From contig CAMWUJ010000031.1 in the NCBI GenBank assembly GCA_947177405.1, positions 1 to 34,516 on the forward strand: DNA of 34,516 nucleotides. Direction: 5' to 3'. The stretch is from an uncultured Porphyromonadaceae bacterium. GTDB taxonomy: Bacteria > Bacteroidota > Bacteroidia > Bacteroidales > Muribaculaceae. The translations under genes and the position numbers were made by a program. Below, piece after piece: positions 1-7,634 of the stretch (the first letter of the stretch is position 1; each line of letters opens with the position of its first letter). The notes below the pieces were generated by a model. That model worked only from the letters and a program-made list of their open reading frames with translations. It was not told where the DNA came from and did no database searches.

Positions 1-1
1 C

Positions 2-112
2 AAATATATCGTATGTCGTCTTCGCTATAGTTACACCTCACTTCGGGATGCCGACTTCAGTGATAACCGACACGTGAATATACTTCAGGCAAGAGTGATG
101 TTCCTCTTCTGA
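2..112 (+). CDS. C-terminal end of an outer-membrane beta-barrel protein (partial)
   Basis: The frame is open from the left edge to a TGA at 110-112 and gives 36 residues. They show alternating polar and hydrophobic residues and end in the aromatic-terminated strand QARVMFLF. A terminal Phe after a strand of this kind is typical of outer-membrane barrels, whose last strand is read by the Bam machinery. The RYSYTSL segment and the HVNILQAR segment resemble phosphate-selective-porin-like barrels of Bacteroidota, but the piece is too short to assign a family. The gene converges with the DUF5606 gene and shares its terminator. Confidence 0.55.
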   Translation, partial: KYIVCRLRYSYTSLRDADFSDNRHVNILQARVMFLF

Positions 113-138
113 TACATATCCTTTGATTCGGAAAAAAG

Positions 139-175
139 CCACGGGGCAAGTAATCTCGCTTGCCCCGTGGTTTTT
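139..175. terminator. Bidirectional rho-independent terminator
   Basis: A perfect 12-bp stem (139-150 with 159-170, starting CCACGGGG) has an 8-base loop. TTTTT follows on the + strand and AAAAAA precedes it, giving a T-run on the - strand. It lies between the barrel gene on + and the DUF5606 gene on -, so it can end both transcripts. Confidence 0.9.
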
Positions 176-212
176 ATTATATTCTCCTCCTCAGAAGGGG
201 AAAATCACATTT

Positions 213-653
213 TTACTCGGCTTCCTCTGTTTTTTCAGCCTCTTTCTCTTCTTTCTCTTCTTTCTCTTCAGCAAACTTTGTATATCCGCTATCGACAAGG
301 ATGTTATACCATGTGAAGAGCTTCTTGATATCGTTGTTATACACTCGGTCACGGTCATAGTCTTCCACAATCTCCTCGAAAGCGGCACGAAGGCCATCCT
401 CTTTCACAAGTCCTTTTACATCTATTTTCTTGCCATCATACTTGGCATACACTTTATCGAGAATCTCTCCGAGAGGAGTGTCTCCCGATTCGGTGTACAT
501 AGCTATATCACCCAACGAAACCACCTTGTCGCGGCTATGAATCGGCTGACGTTTTGATGTGCTAAGATCCTCTACCACAAGAATACCCTTACCCTGAGAG
601 ATAATCTTGAACAGACCGGGACGGCCGGTCACTGACAATATTGTGCGTAACAT
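213..653 (-). CDS. DUF5606 family protein
   Basis: This 146-residue protein matches, from memory, the Bacteroidota-restricted DUF5606 family. It starts MLRTILSVTGRPGLFKII, has a compact N-terminal half with a KGILVVEDL strand, and ends in a low-complexity acidic/lysine tail of EKEEKEEKE type (about residues 128-146). No signal peptide or membrane segment is seen. It is the last gene of the leftward nusB-yajC-ybbR-coaE series, 53 bp after the coaE stop, and a strong terminator follows it. The function is unknown; its position suggests a housekeeping role but shows nothing specific. The charged tail is probably disordered. Confidence 0.85.
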   Translation of the reverse strand: MLRTILSVTGRPGLFKIISQGKGILVVEDLSTSKRQPIHSRDKVVSLGDIAMYTESGDTPLGEILDKVYAKYDGKKIDVKGLVKEDGLRAAFEEIVEDYDRDRVYNNDIKKLFTWYNILVDSGYTKFAEEKEEKEEKEAEKTEEAE

Positions 654-693
654 TTTCTTTGTCCTTTATTTGATTTGTTTTTATTTTATCCTA

Positions 694-739
694 TTTAATA
701 ATTCTCTTATCTGAAGTTTAATAATTCTCTTATCTGAAG
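694..739 (-). repeat. Exact 23-bp tandem duplication at the 3' end of coaE
   Basis: Bases 694-716 and 717-739 are identical head-to-tail copies. On the - strand each begins CTTCAGATAAGAG. The duplication spans the coaE stop codon, so the downstream copy lies in the untranslated spacer before the DUF5606 gene. Confidence 0.95.
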
Positions 740-1339
740 AATGATCGAAACCTCCCCGGAATTATCTATCACCTCCACTTTCTCCCCCGGAAGACGATCG
801 AATTCGTATTGCTGCGCCTTCATTCTTTCCCTTATGCTTCTCTCATCGATTCCGCCTCTTTTCAAGGCTCTTTCAAATCTCAGATCTTCCGGCGCATCAA
901 CCAACCAGATATTACGGCAGAATCTATATAATTGCGAAGTATAAAGGATTGCCGATTCCACAAACACCGGTGTAGAATTTCCGCATACCTCCCTGCTCCG
1001 GCGCTCCACATCCTCCCTCACAAGTCTATGCACAAGAATATTAACCTTTCCCCTATGCAAGACCCCATTTGTAGCGAAAAGAAATGATGCAAGATATTGT
1101 CGGTTAAGAGTGCCGTCGGGAAAATAACATTCCTCACCAAACCATGTCGTCAAACTCTCCTTCACCTCCGGAGAGCTCTGCATGATTCGCTTTGCCTCCG
1201 AATCACAGTCATAAACATAGTATCCCATTGTGCGGAGCACTCGTGAGACCACACTCTTTCCGGCTCCGATTCCTCCAGTGAGTCCGATAATGGGCAGTGA
1301 ATCCCCATTTCCTTTCTTATCTGTCTTTGCGAGAGTCAT
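707..1339 (-). CDS. coaE: Dephospho-CoA kinase
   Basis: CoaE phosphorylates the 3'-hydroxyl of dephospho-CoA with ATP, the last step of coenzyme A synthesis, in the cytoplasm. The 210 residues fit the family length. The P-loop GLTGGIGAGKS is at about residues 19-29. The lid/CoA-binding part shows the usual LVDAPEDLRFERALKR stretch followed by RMKAQ at about 145-172. The gene starts 1 bp after the ybbR-like stop, so the two are translationally close. The C-terminus has been rewritten by a 23-bp tandem duplication: the last residues are now LLNFR, where one copy would read LLNRIK. coaBC, which makes the pantetheine precursor, is 6.3 kb upstream on the same strand. Confidence 0.96.
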   Translation of the reverse strand: MTLAKTDKKGNGDSLPIIGLTGGIGAGKSVVSRVLRTMGYYVYDCDSEAKRIMQSSPEVKESLTTWFGEECYFPDGTLNRQYLASFLFATNGVLHRGKVNILVHRLVREDVERRSREVCGNSTPVFVESAILYTSQLYRFCRNIWLVDAPEDLRFERALKRGGIDERSIRERMKAQQYEFDRLPGEKVEVIDNSGEVSIILQIRELLNFR

Positions 1340-1340
1340 A

Positions 1341-2321
1341 CTATTCTTTTACCAAAGTATATTCCACATCCGTGAGTCCTACCTGCGGATTCGCCACAAA
1401 AATCTGGGTTGCCGAAATCGACAGAGGGAGACGTTTCACATCCCCGTCATTAAGATCGTTGAAGCTCACCGATACAGATACCGGGATATCTTCATCATTG
1501 AAATGCGACATAGGCACATAATATGACACCGGCACCGTTGCGGGGAAGAGAAGGAGAGATACCCCTTCCGGCACATCATTGGCCTTGACAGTGACAAGAG
1601 CATCTTTTTTAACCATCGGCTCGACCGGAATCAGAACCTTTATTTTCGATGGGACATACTTCACGCCCGACAAAGGCTTGATGGCTACCTCAACCTCTGT
1701 GGTTTCCTTAAGATTGCGCTTCACAATAGGCTCGGTATAGACTCGTGTCATGGTGTCCACATTATGCGTCACCGAATATGCCCTGACCACCCTGTCAAGA
1801 GGCTCTGGAATACCGGCAATCACATTTCCCGGAGCTGCCGAAACATCGGCACGTACCACGATGGGGATACGCACACCTTTCCCGGTAGTGTAGCGCAAGG
1901 ATAAAGAATCAATGGATACTGATCCTATTTGTGCCGAACTTCCGAAAGAAGCCTTCAGAGCCGCATCCAGATCGCTTTGTGAGAAACGGAAATATGTATG
2001 GGATGCAAAGTCGCGGAAATTAATATAGATGGCAGGATGCCTCATCACTCCCGACCGCAGAAGGTTTGTACCTTTGTCGCGAAGAGTGACATGAATGCTT
2101 TTGGGAGGATCATTGATGAATGTCACGGAATCGGGCACATTCACAATGTTGAGATCCACATCGAAGGTCTGGGTCACATTGTCGTTCATGGCAAGTATGA
2201 ACCAGAAAATTGTGGCTACCACTACGAATAAAAGAAACACAACAAGACTGTGAAAGCTTTTCGAAGCCTTCACAGTCTCCCATTTTTTCTTTATCATTCG
2301 CAGTCTATTGCCCATAAGCAA
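1341..2321 (-). CDS. YbbR-like (CdaR-type) membrane-anchored protein
   Basis: This 326-residue protein has a short cytoplasmic N-terminus rich in Lys/Arg and one membrane segment at about residues 24-45 (LVVFLLFVVVATIFWFILA). A long beta-rich extracytoplasmic part follows, with repeated YbbR-like modules (for example PDSVTFINDPP, RVYTEPIVKRNL, VSLLLFPATVPV). In Firmicutes, YbbR/CdaR proteins regulate the diadenylate cyclase CdaA. In Bacteroidota the gene instead sits in the nusB-yajC-coaE cluster, as here, and its role is not established. It lies 17 bp after yajC and 1 bp before coaE, so it is clearly co-transcribed. Confidence 0.85.
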   Translation of the reverse strand: MLMGNRLRMIKKKWETVKASKSFHSLVVFLLFVVVATIFWFILAMNDNVTQTFDVDLNIVNVPDSVTFINDPPKSIHVTLRDKGTNLLRSGVMRHPAIYINFRDFASHTYFRFSQSDLDAALKASFGSSAQIGSVSIDSLSLRYTTGKGVRIPIVVRADVSAAPGNVIAGIPEPLDRVVRAYSVTHNVDTMTRVYTEPIVKRNLKETTEVEVAIKPLSGVKYVPSKIKVLIPVEPMVKKDALVTVKANDVPEGVSLLLFPATVPVSYYVPMSHFNDEDIPVSVSVSFNDLNDGDVKRLPLSISATQIFVANPQVGLTDVEYTLVKE

Positions 2322-2338
2322 ATAGTGGCTCCCTGCTT

Positions 2339-2656
2339 TTATTTCTTAGGCTGCTCCTCAACCATGGGATAAACCGAGTTCTTGTCCACCTTGATGGATA
2401 CGCTCGGAGCAATCTCTATCATGATTGTATTTTCCTTGATCTCCTTTATGCGACCGTGGATACCGCCGGCGGTCACCACGCGGTCGCCGTTGGTCATGGC
2501 ATCACGTTGTTTTTTGATCTCTTTCTGTTTTTTCTGCTGCGGCCGGATCATAAAGAAATAGAAGATGGCGATCATAGCCACAATCATCAACATGCCTGTC
2601 CAGCTGCTTCCCTGACCACCCTGAGCCTGGAGAAGAATCGCATTAAGAATATTCAT
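2339..2656 (-). CDS. yajC: Preprotein translocase subunit YajC
   Basis: YajC is a small single-span inner-membrane protein that accompanies the SecDF part of the Sec translocon. The 105 residues start with a short Gln/Gly-rich leader. The family hallmark follows, a membrane helix running into FYFFMIRPQQKKQKE at about residues 33-47, and then a cytoplasmic beta-barrel domain containing GDRVVTAGGIHG. The gene lies between nusB (40 bp upstream) and ybbR (17 bp downstream). Confidence 0.96.
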   Translation of the reverse strand: MNILNAILLQAQGGQGSSWTGMLMIVAMIAIFYFFMIRPQQKKQKEIKKQRDAMTNGDRVVTAGGIHGRIKEIKENTIMIEIAPSVSIKVDKNSVYPMVEEQPKK

Positions 2657-2696
2657 TTTCTTTGTATTGTTATTGTGTTTATTTTAATGTCTGATT

Positions 2697-4094
2697 TTAT
2701 TTTAACAGCTTGCCCTGTTCCTTTAGGTTTTTCAATACGGAAGCAAGCAGGCCGTTCACAAAAGCTCCGCTTTTCGAAGAGGAATAGCTTTTTGCTATCT
2801 CTATGTATTCATTCACACTCACCTGCAGAGGAATCTTCGGGAAATTCAGAATCTCGGCAAGCGCTGTCTCGATCACAAGCACATCCATGAAAGCGAGACG
2901 GTCGGAATCCCAGCGGTGTTCGATAAGGGCATCATCGATATATCCTCTGTAAAGGTCTTTGTTGCGTAGCACCTCCTTTATCAAGTCGTAGCCGAAGCGA
3001 GCATCTTCCTCATCCTTGAATTTATCAAGCACCGCATTACGATCGCCCTCGGAAAGACGGCGGAAAGTCTTGATTGCGAATGTTGACATTATGTCGAGGT
3101 CGTCGTTCCAGAACACCGATTTATCCTCAAGAGTCTCAAGGAAATCCGGATTCTCAAGTATCACCTTTCTGAAAATATTCTTCCAGAACTCCATATCGAT
3201 CTCCGGAGAAGAGATGGGATTTTCCATATATTCCCGGTAAATCTCCGATTCCATCACAGCCTTGAGAAGCGAATTCATCATTATAGGCTCCGACTGTATC
3301 CATGAGAGTTTGTTCTTCTCCACGAAAGCGGAAATCACTTCGTTGTGGCGTATGGCTTCCACCAATGAATTATCCACAAACTTCAAGTTAGGATTCAAAT
3401 CTTCAGCAGTGGCAAGGAATTTCTCACGGTTCTCCTCTATCTGACGCTCGCGGAGATCCGCAAGCTCCATAGGAAGGATGAGAAGGAGGAAATAGAGCTG
3501 ACGCGCCATGTCGATCGACCTGGTGAAAGCTTTCACCGCATCCGTGCCATCATCCTGTGAAGCCAGGAAATTAGAGAATGTAGTCTCCATCATACCCTCC
3601 ATGCGTTCCACACCCTTCATGGTGAAATTCTCACGACGGGATATGATATCGTTCACCCCCTTATCATTGATCACAAACAGATTGAATATATCTTTCCACA
3701 AAGACTGTTCGGCTCCCGGCTCACCGGCTTCGGCTTTCTTGATCCAATTCTTATAATAGGAGGAATTCTTGATGTTTTCAGCAATCCTTTCGGCAGCAGC
3801 GGCAAAGGGGAAATCAACCGTGCGATATTTGGCGATCAGCGACTTTATCTGGTCATCGCCGCCGAGACGCTTGATAAACCGTGTATCGGCCAAAGGCTCA
3901 TCGCCACCACGGCGACGGATAGAGTGTGCCACATTATTGAGGAGCACCAGCATATCAAGATAGAGCGCATAGGCGAAGCGCTTTTCTTTGGTAGGCATCG
4001 TGGGGTGACCCTCAAAGGAAAATTTTTTCTCAACTAAAAGATAGGAATACAGTATCTGTATTGCCTTGATTCGTATCAATACTCGATTTATCAT
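2697..4094 (-). CDS. nusB: Transcription antitermination protein NusB, enlarged form
   Basis: NusB binds boxA RNA with S10 (NusE) in rRNA antitermination complexes. The start MINRVLIRIKAIQILYSYL and the C-terminal NusB core (about residues 370-460, with MDVLVIETALAEIL and VSVNEYIEIAKSYSSSKSGAF) are clear. Usual NusB is about 140 aa and the Bacteroides form, as I recall it, about 310; this one is 465. The extra length looks like a second copy of the Bacteroidota-specific N-terminal insert. Residues about 38-180 resemble about 187-350: YYKNW then LWKDIF, against IYREYM then FWKNIF, each followed by an (E/R)(N/D)-rich helix and a TF..F or TF.RL element. It is the first gene of its operon, 62 nt from its predicted start of transcription. 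Confidence 0.92.
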   Translation of the reverse strand: MINRVLIRIKAIQILYSYLLVEKKFSFEGHPTMPTKEKRFAYALYLDMLVLLNNVAHSIRRRGGDEPLADTRFIKRLGGDDQIKSLIAKYRTVDFPFAAAAERIAENIKNSSYYKNWIKKAEAGEPGAEQSLWKDIFNLFVINDKGVNDIISRRENFTMKGVERMEGMMETTFSNFLASQDDGTDAVKAFTRSIDMARQLYFLLLILPMELADLRERQIEENREKFLATAEDLNPNLKFVDNSLVEAIRHNEVISAFVEKNKLSWIQSEPIMMNSLLKAVMESEIYREYMENPISSPEIDMEFWKNIFRKVILENPDFLETLEDKSVFWNDDLDIMSTFAIKTFRRLSEGDRNAVLDKFKDEEDARFGYDLIKEVLRNKDLYRGYIDDALIEHRWDSDRLAFMDVLVIETALAEILNFPKIPLQVSVNEYIEIAKSYSSSKSGAFVNGLLASVLKNLKEQGKLLK

Positions 4095-4157
4095 AACTCT
4101 TTATGAATTTTGACATCCTCTTAAAGCGGAAACCAACTGCCCTGCGGATGCTGACTG

Positions 4158-4189
4158 CAAAATTACAATTTTAGTTTGAATTTCACAAA
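4158..4189 (-). promoter_or_regulatory. Promoter of the nusB-yajC-ybbR-coaE operon
   Basis: Read on the - strand, TTTG (4186-4189) is followed after exactly 20 bp by TAATTTTG (4158-4165), the Bacteroidota primary sigma factor pattern. Transcription should begin near 4151. The -33 element overlaps the last bases of rlmB, so the nusB operon can be transcribed separately from the upstream block. Confidence 0.8.
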
Positions 4190-4920
4190 TCACGTCTTTG
4201 TCTTACAACCTCAAAAAGCATCACCCCTGCTGCTACCGACACATTGAGCGACCCTATGTTGCCACAAATGGGTATGGCAGCAAGATCATCGCATTGGCGG
4301 AGAACATCATTGCTTATACCGGTCTCCTCATTTCCCATCACGATAGCTACCGGCACCGTATAATCCGCCTGTGTGTAATCCCGTGCACCCTTCTCAGTTG
4401 CTCCTACCACCTTGTAACCGTTGGCCTTGAGGAATTTCACTGCATCGAGTGTGGTTTTCTCCCTACATACCGGCACATAGAGCAGACCACCTGCCGAGGT
4501 TTTCATGGCATCCGGAGTGACACTCACGCTGTTTCTCTCCGGAATCACGATCGCATCTACACCGGCACAATCCGCAGTGCGACCTATTGCCCCGAAATTG
4601 CGGGTGTCGGTGATACCGTCGAGCACCAATACCAAAGGATTTCTCCCCTCCTCATAGAAAAGAGGGACAAGATTCTCAAGTTTCTGATAGCTCACCGGCG
4701 AGAGCAAAGCTATCGCTCCCTGATGGTTTTTCATAGTTATGCGGTTAAGCTTCTCTGTCGGCACTTTCTGCACAACTATACCATATTCGCGAATCTTGGC
4801 CATCAATTCCTTACTGAGGTTTCCGGAGAGATCTCTGCGGAGGAGCACCTTATCGATGTTTTTACCGGATTCGATAGCCTCGATCACGGCTCGTATTCCA
4901 TATATATAATTCTTTTCCAT
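4183..4920 (-). CDS. rlmB: 23S rRNA (guanosine-2'-O-)-methyltransferase RlmB (SpoU/TrmH family)
   Basis: RlmB methylates the ribose of a conserved guanosine in domain V of 23S rRNA (G2251 in E. coli), using S-adenosylmethionine. The 245 residues show an N-terminal L30e-like substrate-binding domain (about 1-75, YIYGIRAVIEAIESG). The SPOUT knot has all three motifs: NFGAIGRTADCAG (about 118-130), VMGNEETGIS (about 194-203) and GSLNVSVAAGVMLFE (about 223-237). The length and motifs fit RlmB better than TrmH. The gene follows recN with a 95-bp gap; I see no convincing promoter there, so it may be read through from recN. Confidence 0.9.
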   Translation of the reverse strand: MEKNYIYGIRAVIEAIESGKNIDKVLLRRDLSGNLSKELMAKIREYGIVVQKVPTEKLNRITMKNHQGAIALLSPVSYQKLENLVPLFYEEGRNPLVLVLDGITDTRNFGAIGRTADCAGVDAIVIPERNSVSVTPDAMKTSAGGLLYVPVCREKTTLDAVKFLKANGYKVVGATEKGARDYTQADYTVPVAIVMGNEETGISNDVLRQCDDLAAIPICGNIGSLNVSVAAGVMLFEVVRQRRDL

Positions 4921-5015
4921 TATGTGAAAATTCTTTTTGTGCGGTTTTTTGGGTTAAAGACTGAGATAAATTTATCAAAAGGTGGTCTAAACTTCTATGG
5001 ATAAATTTTCCGTTT

Positions 5016-6695
5016 TCACTTCCCTTTCAGGAGAGATCGTGCATTTCTCAATGCCGCATCGGTGACATTGCTGCCACTCATCATTCCTGCTATCTCACGT
5101 ACACGCTCGTCAAATTGCAATTCTCTCACATGCGTGTTGGTCTTTTCATCCCCATCGCTTTTATAGACCTTGAAGTGGCTTCGTCCTTTAGCAGCAACCT
5201 GAGGGAGGTGGGTTATGGCCATCACCTGCATATCGCGTCCCATCTCCACCATCATATCGCCCATCTTGTCGGCAATCTCGCCCGAAACTCCCGTATCGAC
5301 CTCATCGAAAATAATAGTTGGAAGTTTCATCCGGGAAGCTAAGATTCTCTTAAGTGAAAGCATGAGTCGTGAGATCTCACCTCCCGAGGCTATCTTGGCT
5401 ACCGGTCCCGGCTGCTGGTTCTTATTGAAGGAACAAAGAAATTCAACCTTATCCTGTCCCTGTGGAGTCAGCTTACCAAGCGCGAAGCCAACGTTGAACT
5501 CCATATTCTTCAATCCCAAAGGACGCGCCGTGTCGTTGAGAATAGCTGAAAACTCCTCGGCGGCACGATGTCGAGAAGCGGTAAGAAGTTCTGCTCGTTC
5601 CTTTAATATTTTTCCCTTGGCCTTATATTCTTTTTCAAGCTCGGGAAGTTCGGCATCTCCATAGTCGATAGCTTTGAGCTTTTCCTTCAAATCTTCTCTC
5701 ATATCCACAAGATCCTCGGCATTACCGACCCTAAAACGTTTCACGACATCATAATACTGGTTCATTCTCTCCGTGGTCTTTGCGAGCGCCGCGGGATTGG
5801 AATCGATCGATGAGGCGAAATCCTCCAGAGATTCGAATATATCCTTCACCTCTATCTCTACCTGACGCAATCGTTCGGAAATAGTGTTATCCTCCTGCGC
5901 CGACTCAAACATTCTCATATCTACTCCCGACAAGAGACCTCGTGCTTGACTAAGACGATCGAGGGCTCCTTCATCATAACCGCCAAGAGCCGAGGCTGCC
6001 GCCGACATTCGCTCCTTGATTTCGTCAGCATCGCTCAGGATCTCAAAGCGTGCTTCTATCTGCTCAAGTTCGCCTCGCTTGGGGTTCAACTTGTCGAGCT
6101 GCTCAAGCTGGAAACGCATGAACTCACTATTTTCGCGGGCTCTCTCGATATTGTCGCGCAGACGGTGAATGTGGCTCCGGAGGTTGACATATTCCGCAAA
6201 CTCCTCAAGATAATCTTTTCTCAGGCTTTCGTTATTGGCTATTACATCGAGAATTTCGAGTTGCACCTGAGGATCGTTGATACGTGCATTTGCATGCTGG
6301 GAGTGTATATCGATAAGCTGCTCGGCGAGTTGGGATAGAATACCCAATGTCACAGGGCGGTCGTTGATAAATGCTCTCGACCGCCCGTTTTGAGCGATCT
6401 CCCTGCGTATGATCACTTCGCCGTCTCCCCATTCGAGATCGTTGCGGTCGAAATATTCTTTCAGTTCGGTGTCAATACCGGTAAAGATAGCCTCCACAAT
6501 TGATTTGCTACCCCCATCGGAAATCACACGGGTATCGGCTCGCCCTCCTAAAAGAAGCGACAAGGCACCGAGCATGATTGATTTTCCCGCACCGGTTTCA
6601 CCGGTAAGAATGGTAAGACCATCGCGGAAATCAAGCTCAAGGCTGTCTATGAGAGCATAATTTTTTATAGTTAGTTTTTCAAGCATGGCAGTCAA
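5016..6695 (-). CDS. recN: DNA repair protein RecN
   Basis: RecN is an SMC-like ATPase that acts early in double-strand-break repair. The 559 residues match the family. Walker A GETGAGKSIML is at about 32-42. A long central coiled-coil follows (about 155-370, many E/R/L heptads). The ABC signature ASGGEISRLMLSL (about 433-445), Walker B TIIFDEVDTGVSGE (about 457-470) and ITHLPQVAAKG come after it. The gene starts 8 bp after the DUF4835 stop and belongs to the dnaN-exonuclease-coaBC-DUF4835 run. No SOS box was recognised upstream. Confidence 0.97.
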   Translation of the reverse strand: MTAMLEKLTIKNYALIDSLELDFRDGLTILTGETGAGKSIMLGALSLLLGGRADTRVISDGGSKSIVEAIFTGIDTELKEYFDRNDLEWGDGEVIIRREIAQNGRSRAFINDRPVTLGILSQLAEQLIDIHSQHANARINDPQVQLEILDVIANNESLRKDYLEEFAEYVNLRSHIHRLRDNIERARENSEFMRFQLEQLDKLNPKRGELEQIEARFEILSDADEIKERMSAAASALGGYDEGALDRLSQARGLLSGVDMRMFESAQEDNTISERLRQVEIEVKDIFESLEDFASSIDSNPAALAKTTERMNQYYDVVKRFRVGNAEDLVDMREDLKEKLKAIDYGDAELPELEKEYKAKGKILKERAELLTASRHRAAEEFSAILNDTARPLGLKNMEFNVGFALGKLTPQGQDKVEFLCSFNKNQQPGPVAKIASGGEISRLMLSLKRILASRMKLPTIIFDEVDTGVSGEIADKMGDMMVEMGRDMQVMAITHLPQVAAKGRSHFKVYKSDGDEKTNTHVRELQFDERVREIAGMMSGSNVTDAALRNARSLLKGK

Positions 6696-6703
6696 AATAA
6701 TTT

Positions 6704-7615
6704 CTACTTATTTTCCGGATTCTTGATTTTATCAAGACGGTTGGATTCTGTGGGATATATCGGCTGAAGAAGAGTATATACTGATTCACGCTCTGTCTGC
6801 GGAGCTTTTGAATACACATTCACTAATTCATCCAGTTTGGAATCCCTGAATATGGATAGCGCCACCGACATTGGAGCATTTGAATATACTGTCTTTAATT
6901 CATTAAGCGATTCGGTGATCACAGCTCTCCCCTTGTCAGAACTTGTCACCATCTCGTCCAATCCCTTGCGGTGATAGTCATAGAGCAACCTACGTATTCC
7001 GGAAGTGTTGGCATCAGTATAACTTCCCAAAACAGCCGCACGGTTCTTGGTATCCTCAAATGTGCGCCATCCTGTCTCGCCGCTGCTCTGCATCTGTTGC
7101 ACTATCGAGGCGGCCTTGTCGAAATAAGGCTGACCTCCATTGGGTGAGAAGCTGTCAAAGTCGATTCCAAGAAGCAGGTAGGCATAATAATCGAGTATCG
7201 CGGTGAGATTGTTTTCCTCGGTATTCTCGTTAAACACCAAAGGATCGCCGTCGCGATAATTGAATTCTATCTTCGAATCGCGGAAATTGAAGAGTGTGGT
7301 GGTATATGAACTGTTATATACGGGACGCGAAAGCTGCACCTGAAGATCGCCCTTTATCCGGTCGTCGTTATATTCGGCCACAGTGAAGAAGAGCCTACAT
7401 TCTATTTTCTCATTGGGAGAAAACGTGGCATTAGTGAATTTTGTTTCATTCATATAGGTATTTATAGCCTCCTGCAATGATTCGAACACACTCTTGTTGG
7501 TGCCCTCGATCTGCTGAGTATTAACCTCTACATTGCATCGCAGCTCCTGAGCCTTTGACGGCAAGGAGCATCCTGCAAATACCAACAAACTTATTACAAA
7601 ATTCCTAATCTTCAT
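6704..7615 (-). CDS. DUF4835 family exported protein
   Basis: The 303 residues begin with a signal peptide (MKIRNFVISLLVFAGCSLPSKAQ). An internal GCS offers a possible lipobox, but the AQ after SK looks like a signal peptidase I site, so the sorting route is uncertain. The mature protein starts ELRCNVEVNTQQIEG and has NFRDSKIEFNYRDGDPLVF and LLGIDFDSFSPNGGQPYF, which I recognise as DUF4835, a Bacteroidota family. The function is not established. It lies between coaBC (19 bp) and recN (8 bp), an arrangement that I recall as common in the order. The exported product contrasts with its cytoplasmic neighbours. Confidence 0.85.
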   Translation of the reverse strand: MKIRNFVISLLVFAGCSLPSKAQELRCNVEVNTQQIEGTNKSVFESLQEAINTYMNETKFTNATFSPNEKIECRLFFTVAEYNDDRIKGDLQVQLSRPVYNSSYTTTLFNFRDSKIEFNYRDGDPLVFNENTEENNLTAILDYYAYLLLGIDFDSFSPNGGQPYFDKAASIVQQMQSSGETGWRTFEDTKNRAAVLGSYTDANTSGIRRLLYDYHRKGLDEMVTSSDKGRAVITESLNELKTVYSNAPMSVALSIFRDSKLDELVNVYSKAPQTERESVYTLLQPIYPTESNRLDKIKNPENK

Positions 7616-7634
7616 CTTATCCTAATTAATTTGA

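Noticed and set aside
123..557. 144-codon + strand open frame opposite the DUF5606 gene
   Set aside because: Its hydrophobic Phe/Leu-rich start is the antisense of the acidic/lysine tail of DUF5606, and it begins inside a terminator hairpin.
4198..5004. 268-codon + strand open frame opposite rlmB
   Set aside because: It is antisense to a clear RlmB with all SPOUT motifs; the translation has no family resemblance and is rich in His/Tyr/Ser as expected for a shadow frame.
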